In this document: in pieces, positions 10,491 to 21,300 of the stretch
Position numbering within the stretch: position 1 is the first letter of the stretch
Layout of the letters: every line of letters starts with the position of its first letter
From: Gonatopus flavifemur
Taxonomy: Eukaryota; Arthropoda; Insecta; Hymenoptera; Dryinidae
Direction of reading: 5' to 3'
Assembly: GCA_018340375.1 (NCBI GenBank)
Contig: JAFFJZ010000004.1
Coordinates: forward strand, 28,556,001-28,620,000
Length of the DNA stretch: 64,000 bases
Notes under the pieces: model-generated
Databases searched by the model: none
Told to the model about the DNA's origin: nothing
Seen by the model: only the letters and a program-made list of their open reading frames with translations
Program-made: the position numbers and the translations under genes

Positions 10491-10808
10491 CCCAAGCAGC
10501 ACCAGAATATACTATGAACGTTCTTCGAATATTCGAAATATGTTCTATGCACATTCGAATGAGACCGTTCTATAGGTGCTATGCATATTTATCGAACATA
10601 TGTAACCGAATATACCTCAGCACGTTGATTGAACGTCGATTGAATGTATATCGTAGATTTCGAATGTACTGCGTACGTTCTAAGTATATTTAAAACAGTC
10701 TCATTCGAACATTCTATGAACATTCATTATATGTTCTTCACATCTCATCCGTACATTCTACGAATGTTTCTATTCCGTATATACTTTGAAATTCCGTTGC
10801 TGCTTGGG
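10491..10808 (+). mobile_element. Family G MITE (318 bp), right arm of an inverted duplication
   Basis: Starts CCCAAGCAGCACCAG, ends TTGCTGCTTGGG. The flanks are CA and AA, so no clean duplication, as expected if this copy arose by segmental duplication of 8804-9432. It is nearly identical in inverted orientation to 8804-9121. Confidence 0.85.
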
Positions 10809-11089
10809 AACATACGTCGATAATCGAAAATCTGGAAATGTAAAAAACATCACTTATTTTCTATTGGTAATATGGAATTTTGCATTGGTCATGTCATGTT
10901 AATAGGATAGAATTATTTATTATGTATTGTTTATTACAGAAAATTGTTGTGATTTATCGATTCATTAATCTCCGTCGTATCAGTGATCGAAACTTGTCGA
11001 ATTTTATATATTATTCGTGGTGCGGTAAAATTGTCGCGATGAATTGAGGTTATTCATAACTTCAATTTCGGAGCATGGACGCAAATTCC

Positions 11090-11129
<40 letters not shown>

Positions 11130-11229
11130 ACTGAGTGAACCGATGGAACTCCATTCAAACCAAAAAGTGTGGTTTCGCGGGTTATAATTTCTCTTTGAAT
11201 TAGCAATACGCAAAATGTGGATAATTATA
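10809..11229. other. Intergenic, no gene; (ATT)n microsatellite at 11091-11128
   Basis: About 420 bp without recognisable coding sequence or terminal repeats. A run of about 12 ATT units occupies 11091-11128. The flanking DNA is AT-rich and otherwise featureless. Confidence 0.5.
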
Positions 11230-12293
11230 CAGGGTGGCGCAAAAGTCTGGAAACACCCCCTTAACTTTCGAACGGGGCATGATAATTGGGTCAAATTTTT
11301 TTTTAATCAAAGGAGGAATCAAGGGCTATCTTAACGGAGGACCTTGAGTTCCCCAGCCCTGTAGGGGGCGTTGGGGGCGGGGGGAACGGGGCGAAAATCT
11401 CAAATAAGACGGGGAGGCTCGTGATACGTCATTCGATAGGGTTTTCCAACCCAAATCCAGCGGTTTTTTGTTTTTCGAAATCGGATCATTTTTCGCTGAG
11501 TCATCGTAATTTTGATACTCTGATGTGGCAAGGTCTGGAAACACCCCCTTAACTTTTGAACGGGGTATGATAATTGAATCAAATTTTTTTCGCATCGGAG
11601 GTTATTTCTATCCTAATCTTGGCATTACCCAGAATCAACGGCGTGGATGTGTCGGGAATCTGATTCCTCGTGTGTGTGTGTGTGTGGGTGGTTGTGGGTG
11701 TGTGTGTGCGTGCATGTGTGTGGGTATGGGTGGTTGTGTGTGGGTCGCACAGGCCCATACGACCGAACCACCCACCCACCCTCACAACACACACACAACC
11801 ACACACACCGACACCCACCTACACCCACACTCACCTCCTCACACACACACACACACACAAGGAATCAGGTTCCCACCACGTCCACGCCGTTGATTCTGGG
11901 TAATGCGAAGATCGGGATAAGAAAACCTCCGATTAAAAAAAATTTGATGCCATTATCATGCCCCGTTAAAAAGTTATGGGGGTGTTTCCAGACTTTGCCA
12001 CATCGGAGTATTAAAATTACAATAACTCAGCGAAAAATGATCCGATTTCAAAAAACAGAGAATCACTGGATTCGGGTTGAAAGCCCCTATCAAATGACGT
12101 ATCACAAGCCTTCCTGTCTCATTTGAGATTTTGGCCCCTCTCCCCCTCTCATCGTCCCCTACAGGGCTGGGGAACTCAAAGTCCCCCGTTAAAATAGCCC
12201 TTGACCCCTCCTTCAATTGAAAAAAAATTTGATCCAATTATCATGCCCCGTCCAAAAGTTATGGGGGTGTTTCCAGACTTTTGCGCCACCCTG
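11230..12293. mobile_element. TA-flanked foldback element, TIR CAGGGTGGCGCAAAAGT, with GT/CA hairpin centre
   Basis: Ends CAGGGTGGCGCAAAAGTCTG and its complement, both flanked by TA. Arms of roughly 400-450 bp are inverted copies and each carries a second internal copy of GGAAACACCCCCTTAACTTT. The centre (about 11670-11870) is a (GT)n-rich tract facing a (CA)n-rich tract, so the whole forms one hairpin. The TIR and TA duplication point to a Tc1/mariner-type non-autonomous element. The 122-159 residue frames here are read through simple repeats and are not genes. Confidence 0.8.
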
Positions 12294-12519
12294 TATGTAT
12301 CATAATGTTAAATGAACGGATTCAGTTTCACAGTGCCGTCATCACAATTTTGAAATGAAAAAATTAAAAACAAATGTTCAACAAATTTAAACAAAATTCT
12401 TTCACATTGAATTTATTATATTGGTATTTTAAAGTAATTAAAAGTTTTATAGTATATATCAATCAATTATTGGTCACATTATTTCACAGCTGATGGCAGC
12501 ACCAAAGATCGCTCTGCAA

Positions 12520-12725
12520 TTGGGAAATCCAATGGTCCACTGAAATTGATCAATTATTGGTCTCCAATGCGGACACGAAAATGGACAATCATTGATCAAT
12601 CCCACCCAATCTCATTGGGTAATAATTGACCAGTTATTCATCAGCTTCGGTTAGCTGGGCGGTCTCATTGGAATATTCATAGAACATATTTCGAATATTC
12701 GGAGAACGTTCTGAGTATCATCTGA
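12520..12725. repeat. Repeat family W, copy 2, followed by a family G end fragment
   Basis: Bases about 12535-12650 carry the W motifs shared with 9933-10051. Bases about 12658-12725 match the right part of family G (GGTCTCATTGGAATATTC, ATATTTCGAATATTCGG). Bases 12294-12519 show nothing recognisable. Confidence 0.45.
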
Positions 12726-13975
12726 TCCCACCAAACACAGAGCAGGAGCTTAGACCTATGGATATATTTGGCTTTGCCACTGATTGTGATGGTTGGCCGG
12801 GCTTAACCCATGACTTTCTGCGCTCCGGATTGTCGTAATGGATCCATTTCTCATCGCCAGTGACAATTCTATGCAAGAAACATTTTCTTTTCTGCCGTTA
12901 AAGCAGCAGTTCACACGTCAAACAACGCCTCTCAATGTCCCGTGGTTTCAATTCATACACGGAAAGAACTCTGAAGCTACCGTAGTATGTGAGCCTGTCG
13001 CACTATAGTAGCTTGGCTGCCCACATACGAGCGTAGTGCCGCTGTGTACCAAAGTTGATTCGACAGTCAGCCAATGTGGTATGACGAAGCGCCGAACTGA
13101 ATTTGCTCCAGTGATGCCAGATTTGAGACCGAGACCGTATTAACTCGTCCCATTGACCGCTTCCCCTTTCTCCCTCCATGCGAAATAAGTCGGCGAGCGA
13201 GAGAGTGATAGTTACTCTTTCTCTGTCGCTCACCCGACTTATTCCGCATGGTGGGAGAAAGGGGAAGCGGGCGATGGAGAGGGCAAAAGCGATCTCGGTC
13301 TCGAATCTGGCATCACTAATTTGCTCCCGTGTAATACCACGATGGTATGGCTCAGGAGCAAACAGGCCTCGACGCGCGTACTCGCGCTGCTCCCCACTAC
13401 GCGCGTCGAGGCCTGTTTCCTCCTGAGCCATACCATCGTGGTATTACACGGGAGCAAATTCAGTTCGGCGCTTCGTCATACCACATTGGCTGACTGTCGA
13501 ATCAACTTTGGTACACAGCGGCACTACGCTCGTATGTGGGCAACCAAGCTACTATAGTGCGACAGGCTCACATACTACGGTAGCTTCAGAGTTCTTTCCG
13601 TGTATGGGATTCAACGTCCTTCCTTCTGGATCATGCCCAAACTCTTCAGACGTTTTCCTACCGTTGATAAGTCAACTCCCAATGATGTCGACAATTTTTA
13701 AAGGGTTTGACATGAGTCTTCATCGAGCAACATCTCCAAATCAGTATCTTCAAATTTTCTTGGCTGGCCAGGTCGCTCCTTATCATCCAAGTCGAAATCA
13801 CCAGCTTTGAAACGTGCAAACCATTTTCGACACGTTTGCTCAGCTAGACCATGTTCACCATACACTTCCACTAAAATACGATGGCCTTCAGCAGCACTTT
13901 TGTTCATATTGAAGTAATGGATTGAGATTCCCCGCGGAAACATTTTATTCGGTATAAATTTTGACATGTTCAATA
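12725..13975 (-). pseudogene. mariner transposase relic, split by a palindromic insertion
   Basis: Read on the minus strand from about 13973: an N-terminal region with HTH character including LVEVYGEHGLAEQTCRKWFA, RFKAGDFDLDDKERPGQP and ...KFEDTDLEMLLDEDSCQTL. After a frame break comes a second HTH-like part ending GRWIPY. After the insertion at 12958-13602 it resumes with ELKPRDIERRCLTCELLL and a decayed GDEKWI-type region, then stops near 12730. The order (CRKWFARF, DxxRPGQP, GxWxPxELxPRDxERR) is diagnostic of mariner-family transposases. The C-terminal third, with the last catalytic Asp, is missing. It is inactive through frameshifts, truncation and insertion. Confidence 0.85.
12958..13602. 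mobile_element. Triple-palindrome element, TIR CACGGAAAG, TA duplication (645 bp)
   Basis: Ends CACGGAAAGAACTCTGAAGC and the complement, flanked by TA (12956-12957, 13603-13604). Outer arms of about 160 bp are nearly perfect. Between them lie two further complete palindromes, about 13111-13318 (arms around GATTTGAGACCGAGACC) and 13318-13458 (arms around AATACCACGATGGTATGG). It sits inside a mariner relic, and removing it with one TA rejoins the mariner reading at WIPY/ELKP. Confidence 0.85.
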
Positions 13976-14359
13976 AGTTATGAAGTTTTGTTATTTCCGA
14001 TTCAAAAAAAGGTTATGTAAAACAAATGATATCCAATAATATCTGTTTCACGGTGAACAGATTATTGTAGGTGACAACGAAATACAGTACTGCCTACGTC
14101 AGCTTTTGTATAACGCTACGAATTAATTTCAACACCTAATATTTACACGAGAGTGCCCATGGAGTCTTTTCAAAGGGAAAGATCTCAAAGCAATAACTGA
14201 AATAATTATTGAACTATTCTCAAGTGGATTTGACTATTTCGAAGCAACCTTGAAATTTTACGGGATCGGAATAGAAACACAATCGTGATAGACTGTTGTA
14301 TAGCCATCACAATAGTATGATATGACCAGGATCCTCCAAACGGTTATTAATCAACGGTC
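13976..14359. other. Intergenic, nothing recognised
   Basis: About 380 bp of AT-rich sequence without convincing coding potential or terminal repeats. The right end of the mariner element probably lies near 13976-14050, but I could not identify its inverted terminus. Confidence 0.4.
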
Positions 14360-14441
14360 AGGAACACAAGAAGCAACAGAATTTCAAAGTATATAGGAAA
14401 TAGAAACGTTCGTAGAATGTACGAATGAGATACGAAGAACA

Positions 14442-15580
14442 CCCTGGTAAAAAAATCTCTCTGAAAATTTCACGTTTCAGAGAGATTCAGAAAGAATCAG
14501 AGGAATTCAGAGCAATTCAGCGTGGTTCAGAGGATTTCAGAGACTAGTGGATTGAGAGAACTTGTGCTTTGAATTTTTCAGAAGGATTCAGAAAAATTCA
14601 GAGGAACTCAGTGAGATGCAGGGAAATTCTGGGCAATTCAGAGAGGAACAAATTCAGTAAAATTCAGAAAGATTGTGCGTAGAACTTTTCAGAAATATTC
14701 AGAGGAATTTAGAAAGATTCAGAGTAATTCAGAGAAATTCAGAAAAGAATTAATTCAGTAAAATTTTTGGTTCAGGATTTCAGAAGTATTCAGGGAATGT
14801 CAGAGACTCTCAGAGATAGGTGAATTAGGGAGAATATGTGCGTAGAGCTTTTCAGGAATATTCAGAAGAATTTGGAAAGGTTCAGCGTAATTCAGAGAAA
14901 TTCAGAGGAAGCTTTGAAATCTGAATACATTAAATTCCGGGATATTTAGAGAAATTCAGAGAGATTCAGAGAAAATCAGAGAGATTCAGAGGAATTCAGA
15001 GGAAGCTTTGAAATCTGAATACATTAGATTCCGGGAGATTTAGATAAATTTAGAAATATTCAGGTAAATTCAGAGGGAGCTTTAAAATTTAAATATATAA
15101 AATTCTGAGGGATTCAGTGATATGCGGAGAGATTCAGAGAAAGTTTAAGATTTCAGAAGGTATCACTATCGAAAAAGTCTCTAACTTCCTCTGAATTACC
15201 CAGTTAACACACGGAGAATTCTTTTTCAAGAGCAAGAATAGAACTCTTCAAGGACTTTTTTCGAACTAATGAATTCATATAGAGCTCTGGAGAAGTTCAA
15301 TCTGTCGGACATTAACAAGCTCTTTGAGAATATCAGAAGTGTTGTTTGAGTACTCTCAAAGAACTTGTCAATGGCCGACAGATTGAACTCCTCCAGAGCT
15401 CTATATGAATTTATTAGTTCGAAAAAAGTTCTTGAAGCGTTCTATTCTTGCTCTTGAAAAAGAATTCTTCGTGTGTTATCTGGGTACTCTGGAATTACTC
15501 TGAATCTCTCTGAAATTTGTCCCAAAATATAGAGAGATTCAGAGAAATTCAGAGAGATTCAGGGGGATTCTTTTACCAGG
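14442..15580 (+). mobile_element. Family C element, copy 1, built of a 10-bp repeat (1139 bp)
   Basis: Starts CCCTGGTAAAAAAATCTCTC, ends GGGGGATTCTTTTACCAGG. The flanks share ACA (14439-14441, 15581-15583), and the empty site GAAGAACATATAATG exists in other G copies. Much of the interior is a degenerate tandem of AGAGATTCAG (10 bp) with variants AGAAATTCAG and AGGAATTCAG. Family D is nested at 15199-15484. Confidence 0.8.
15199..15484. mobile_element. Family D MITE, copy 1 (286 bp)
   Basis: Ends CCCAGTTAACACACG and CGTGTGTTATCTGGG, duplication TA (15197-15198, 15485-15486). The arms, with GAATTCTTTTTCAAGAGC, are nearly perfect complements around a short loop. A second copy lies at 51737-52023. 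Confidence 0.85.
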
Positions 15581-15716
15581 ACATATAATGAACGTTCATA
15601 GAATGTGGGAATGAGACTGTTTTAAATATCCTTAGAATGTACATAGTACATTCAAAATGAACGATATTTATTCAATCGACATTCGATTAACGTACCGTCG
15701 TACATTCGATCACATA

Positions 15717-16034
15717 CCCAAGTAGCACCAGAATATACTATGAACGTTCTTAGAATATTCGAAATATGTTCTATGTACATTCGAATGAGACCATTTCATA
15801 GGTGCTATGCATGTTCATCGAACGTATGTAATCGAATACACAACGGTACGTCAATCGAACGTCGATTGAATGAATATCGTACATTTCGAATGTACTATGT
15901 ACGTTCTAAGTATATTTAAAACAGTCTCATTCGGAGATTCCATGAACGTTCATTATATGTTCTTGGTATCTCATTCGTACATTCTACGAACGTTTCTATT
16001 TCGTATATACTTTGAACTTCCGTTGCTGCTTGGG
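15717..16034 (+). mobile_element. Family G MITE (318 bp) inserted in another family G copy
   Basis: Starts CCCAAGTAGCACCAG, ends TTGCTGCTTGGG, duplication TA (15715-15716, 16035-16036). The flanking G sequence reads CACATA/CGTTCGATG continuously once it is removed. Confidence 0.9.
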
Positions 16035-16049
16035 TACGTTCGATGAATA

Positions 16050-16426
16050 CCCTTGTGAAAATATTTCTACGCCAAATTACGCCAAAACTACGAAATATTA
16101 CGTCAATCTACGTCCCACAGCTTGACATAGTTTTACGTAATTAGGCATAGACAAAAATATAAATATTTGTCCCGAAAGTACGCGAAATTGAAGCATGGGA
16201 GTAGAAATACATAAATTTGGCGTACAAAGTCCGAGAGTTTATGCCATTCTATGTATTTCTACACCTTTTTACGCCACAGTATACGGGTAAAATTCTTGGT
16301 CATAGATTGGCGTACTCTGACGTAGAAGTGCGTAAAATTTTCTACGTTTTTTTACGGAAGTGTCCGGAATGCAGTATTTAGGCGTAGTTTTTAGCGTAAT
16401 TTGGCGTAGAAATATTTTCACAAGGG
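16050..16426. mobile_element. Element F (TIR CCCTTGTGAAAATATTTC), 377 bp
   Basis: Ends CCCTTGTGAAAATATTTC and the complement GAAATATTTTCACAAGGG, duplication TA (16048-16049, 16427-16428), with empty site GATGAATATGCATAG in other G copies. The arms are made of TACGCCAAAT/TACGTCAATC-type units with a 10-11 bp period. Confidence 0.9.
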
Positions 16427-16516
16427 TATGCATAGCACCTATAAAACGGTCTCATTGGCATGTGAACCTATTTTGAATATTCGAAGAACGTTCATAGTAC
16501 ATTTTGGTGCTGTTTA

Positions 16517-17544
16517 AGAATGAGTGTTGAAATAGTTTTCAAAAAGTCAGCAGGGCAGTTCACGGTAAATAACCAAAACAATATTCCAAGGATGCTGCAT
16601 GAAGTACAAAGATTTTCAGATGAGTGTTGCACAATTTCCAGATGAGCCTTGAATACCCTCGGGAAAGCTTTAGAATAGTCGTGGAACAATTTGAAGATAC
16701 GCTCTCATGTTTCGAATGGACCTCCAGTCTGGTTTCACCAGTCTTGAAACAGTTATCAAACAATCATCGAATAACCATTTATATCAAAGATATTTCATTC
16801 ACCGTATTCAGCATACTCAAGAATCCCTGAGACCCATCCCTAGTGGAAAAATTTTGTTGAAATTTGTTGAATATTATGATTTCTGTGTTGAATTTTGTTA
16901 AATTTCGTTTAGATTTGGCACAACTTTTCAGAAAATATCAACAAAATTCAACGAATAACATCTGTATAGAAATTTCATGCACACAACAAAGCCGCCGACA
17001 AAATACATTTGATTGGGTAGAAGCGAAATGTCTTGATGGAGGGGGAAAACGTTGGAATTTCTGACATCACTGAATTGGAGGATACTACAAATTGTGTTGT
17101 TGAAGTCTTGATTGAAATAATTCATTAGTAATTGAAACGCTAGGTTTAGTTTGCAAAATATGAATAGATCCATTACTTATGTTTTATGTAACGAAATTTC
17201 TGATTTTGAATAAATGAAACAATAAATCAGAAGGGTAATATTTCGGAGATAATACTTTGGCAATATCGTTGGCTAGACTCTGTTGAAGGGGCTTTATTCT
17301 GTATGCCCTTATCACCTTACATGGACCATTATGTGAGAGAACAAGAAAAACAAAAAAAATGCTCACATAATTGAGGGATATTTACTATTTCTCTTAAATA
17401 GTTCAATTCAATGAACGAGATACACTGAATCACTTCAGTGAACTGAACTAGAATGCCCAAGTCTAGCTTGTATCCATTTGATATAATAAAAACTTTGACA
17501 GAGAGAAGATGAGAGTGCGCACGTTCAATGCAGTTAGTTGAATA
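16517..17544. other. Intergenic, no recognisable gene
   Basis: About 1 kb with only short frames (up to about 80 residues) on both strands that overlap each other and show no family signature. The AT content is like introns elsewhere. I see no terminal repeats. Confidence 0.45.
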
Positions 17545-17814
17545 CACGGAGAAAATCCTACAATACTGAGCGCTGTAACCGACACGACTGGTTCGTGTTA
17601 TGGAAACAAATCATTTCAACTATGCTGGTTACTGTAGTAACGCGAATCAGTCATGTCTCCACAATAGAGAATAGTGTAGAAAAACGACTCTCTACTGCGG
17701 AGACACGAAGGGTTCGTGTTACTACAGTAACCAGCAGTGTTGAAATAGTTTTTTTCCATAACATGAGCCAGTCGTGTCGGTTACAGTACTCAGAATTGTA
17801 GGATTTTCTCCGTG
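17545..17814. mobile_element. Palindromic MITE, TIR CACGGAGAAAATCC, TA duplication (270 bp)
   Basis: Ends CACGGAGAAAATCCTACAAT and its complement, flanked by TA (17543-17544, 17815-17816). The arms are about 100 bp (with GACACGACTGG) around AGTAACACGAA-type sequence. It shares the CACGGA terminus with the elements at 12958-13602 and 31982-32227. Confidence 0.85.
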
Positions 17815-18381
17815 TAGAAACAAAACGAAAATTCAAACTCACAAAATTTGATAAATCACCGTCATTTATCTTCTCGATTTGACTCCTTGGAACTGGAAAA
17901 ATCGTTTAAAGATGCACCGCAAGATTTTTTGATCTCGAACAGCTAAATATTGTGTTATCCGAGTATTAATTCGTTCCAATAAACGATCTTTATGAAATTA
18001 TATATATTTTTTTTTTAATTCAATTTTATACACAATGTACATAAAATCAATAACTTTCTTTTTTATACAAGGTTCATAAATAATCATATTTTCAAACTAG
18101 AAAAATACTGTTCTCAACAATGACTGATAAAAATATAATTTCATATGTCAATTCAAATCGGCAAACATCAAATAGAAGAACAAAATCATTCGTTGAATTG
18201 GAATAATGTTTGAGCATTGTATCAACCTGAAGGATACAGCAGTTGAAAATGGAATTCCTAGGAACCTTTGTTGATGATTCCAGCATTGAAGATCATGAAT
18301 ATTTGAATACGTTATCCGAGTATTGGCAGTATCGATTGAACTTTTAAAACAGATAATTTTTGTTATTCTTTTATACTTATT
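17815..18381 (-). other. Presumed ASCC2 3' UTR and downstream region
   Basis: No coding sequence is seen. The stretch lies immediately 3' of the ASCC2 stop codon on the minus strand and is AT-rich. I could not fix a polyadenylation site. Confidence 0.4.
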
Positions 18382-21300
18382 TTATGAAGGAAACATTCCT
18401 TGTCTTCTCTTCCACTGCGCGCCCATACGTCGATTGTGATTCGCTCGTGACGCTTTGTTGATATTTTTATGAGCTCTGTTGATGACAACCTCTTTGTCTT
18501 GCCCTTGACCTTTGGGTTTTCCTGCGTGAATAAAAAAATAAATGATCAACAATATTTTGTAATCTCATATCAAATTGATGTTGACTTCTCTTTTCAGAAC
18601 GATCATTATTTCATTCATCACTCTCTGTTGGAAATTCGGAACAAAAAGCAATGAAATCTAAACAAAATTGTTTCATGGTTTCTAATTGCAATGGATTTAC
18701 TAACCAATAACATTCTCATTCGTAGATTTATATTCACGAGAATAATGCTTGCGGGGATCGAATTTTGAATACTCCGGAGGGCGCTGCAGAAAATTTGTTT
18801 TCCTACTTTTTTCATCGTTATCATCATCGTCATCCTCTTCGGTTTCATCATCGGATGGAGTGTTATCTTTATGGCCACCAGAAAGAACCTACACGAAAGA
18901 ATATGAACATATTTAATTGAGAAAAGAGAATAATATGTTTTCATTCAAAAAATTTACTCTGGGCGTTCTAAACGGTCTGAATTCCGGTTCTAATGCCGTA
19001 TCATCCACTGTAGATACACCTATATCATGACTGTCGTATGTATCATCATATTCATCTTCGTAATCATCCATAACGTATCTGTACTTGTTGTATATGTGAT
19101 TCAATTGCCGGATTTGAGATTTATCGGTCAGTACTTCGTTGAAATTTTGATATTTATCTTGTCTGAAAAAAAGAAACAGAATCAATAATTTCGTTTGAAA
19201 TTATCAAATACTTTATATGTTACACATACTTTTTGCCTTTATGTACTACAGTCATATTGCCGTCATCTTGTGGTACGTTATGTAATCCATTACTATCTGA
19301 AATATTCCATTTTTCGATAGACTGCGAAATATTCTGAATTCCTGAACTCTCCTTTAGATTGAAGAAAAAAACAATAAACATGTTAATTCCTTCTTTGATT
19401 TCATAAATTAAAAATTGTTTATTTACCGTTTGCTTCGATACCTCACGAGTTGACGAAAAATTCAATTCCTTTAAATGAGGAGGTAAAGTGTCTTCTAATA
19501 CAGCATTTATGACAGCTTCGGTGTTGTAGTGATAGTGTTCTAAGCATTTCTGTGAATTCACGTAGGTTATAAAAAATATAAATCTTTGTAGTTTTTTTTA
19601 TACTCACTTCGATAAAACCATCGCCGAGATTAGACAAAATATCTTTGACTGCGGTAACGAGTGAAGCCAATTCGACAGATTCTTTTACGATATTTTTGTT
19701 TTGTTTAGTGGAAGGACCTGGTTCTGGATTATCGTGATTTTCAATTCGACTCGGCCCAGCTAAAATTTGCTATCAACATTACGACAATATTAAAAATACA
19801 TTTTACACCCTTCAAATTGACATTTGAAATAATCCTATACGCTTACATCTGTGCTATATGAATGAACGGGTATATTAAAGTCTCCAATCGTAGCAAACAC
19901 TGACTGTAATAAATATTCACGTTTGATGGCATCTCTAATGTTTTGCTGTTAAGATCAATCATTGGAATAAAAATGTGACTTCGTAAAAATTTTTTAGAGA
20001 AATTTTATCATAGATAAAAAGGATACATCTCAGGAAAAATACTCGATAAAATGTCCAAATCTGCTTCAATAGGATAAAATTGATTATAATCGGTGATGAA
20101 TTCTTTTTCCGATACCGTGTTAGTTAATAGAATCAAGTAATTATTGACGGAATCTTTGATTTCTGTTTCTGTCAATGTACTTCTGTAAATATAATAAAAA
20201 TATCATGTTATAAATTTTTTTCCCCCTCTTTTTGATGACATTTTTTTAAATGATGAATCTTTGAAAAGAATTTAAATTAGGGATTTCTATCAGTTGATAC
20301 ATTGAAGAATGTGAGAACTAATTTTTATGAATTTGGTCTATCTAGTTTCTTAAAAACTGGGAAATAAAATAGCAGTCTAATTATTTAAATTGCAAAATTT
20401 CACCAATTCATATGTCAATTGTTAAACTGTTAATTTAGTTTACTTACTGTTTATCCAACATATTCAATAAATATACGTGCGTTAAATCTCGATAAAGAGA
20501 TAACATCTCAATTCTAGTAACGTCTAAAAGATGTTTCAAACGCGTATATTTTGATCTGTCATTATTTTTGTATACCAATTCATCCAATTGTTGATACATT
20601 TTAGGAATAGTATTTTCATAAATCGAAACTATCCTGTTGAATATTGATAAAACAAATGAGATATACATTGTACAAGGGAAAGTAATAAGAAAACAGGGGT
20701 CGTTCATAAACTATGTGACCCATAAAGGGGAAGGGAGGGGTAAGATGAAATAGTACCCTGGGCTACGTGGGGGGAGGGAGGGGGTGTGATTCCAAGCTAT
20801 GTGAGTTTTTATTTATCTTGTACTTGGAAGAAAATTCTATATGAATATTCAGAAAAATCATGCATTTGAATGTAAGCCGAATAGATATTTGATTGGATCA
20901 AATGAGATTCCACTTGATTCAAGGAACTTTCCTTGAAAATGAGAGAAATTTTATTTCAGTGGAACAAATTTCTCATTTCAGTCAATTAAAATTTTATAAG
21001 GATCATATTTGAATAGCCTCCCCGTGGGATGATTGCGGGTCTTCCAGGGGGATATTCTTGATACCTGTCCTTGATATCCTTTTTATCCATCCTTGGTAGT
21101 ATCTGCTTCCTCTACGGGGTGGGGAGGATAAGTATCTCAGATTTGGGTCTCTTTTTCGGGTGGAACAAACTACTCGAGAGGGAGAATACTAAATCATCCC
21201 AACGCCAGGAACATCGGCAGAAACGGAAGGAAAGCAAGGGGAAACTACCTTCCTTGATATCTTTGAATATTCCCGAGGAAATGAAATCTTTTCTCCAAGC

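Larger units (their letters stand above)
14360..16516. mobile_element. Family G copy used as a landing pad by C, G and F elements
   Basis: The outer copy begins degenerately (AAGCAACAGAATTTCAAAG) and ends ...TAGTACATTTTGGTGCTG near 16513. Its own sequence is split three times: by C (14442-15580), by a second G (15717-16034) and by F (16050-16426). In each gap the G sequence continues on the far side, for example CACATA/TACGTTCGATG and GATGAATA/TATGCATAGC. Confidence 0.75.

Noticed and set aside
11525..12126. Overlapping open frames of 122 and 159 codons rich in Thr/His or Cys/Val
   Set aside because: They are translations of (GT)n and (CA)n tracts within the foldback element, open in several frames on both strands because of the dinucleotide repeat.
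13003..13557. Several open frames of 60-142 codons on both strands with repeated peptides (for example LPCNTTMVWL, SSALRHTTLA)
   Set aside because: They come from the same palindromic arms read on opposite strands and carry no family signature.
14500..15180. Regular short repeats suggestive of a CRISPR array or satellite
   Set aside because: The 10-bp units have no constant spacer structure and lie between transposon termini; a eukaryotic context excludes CRISPR.
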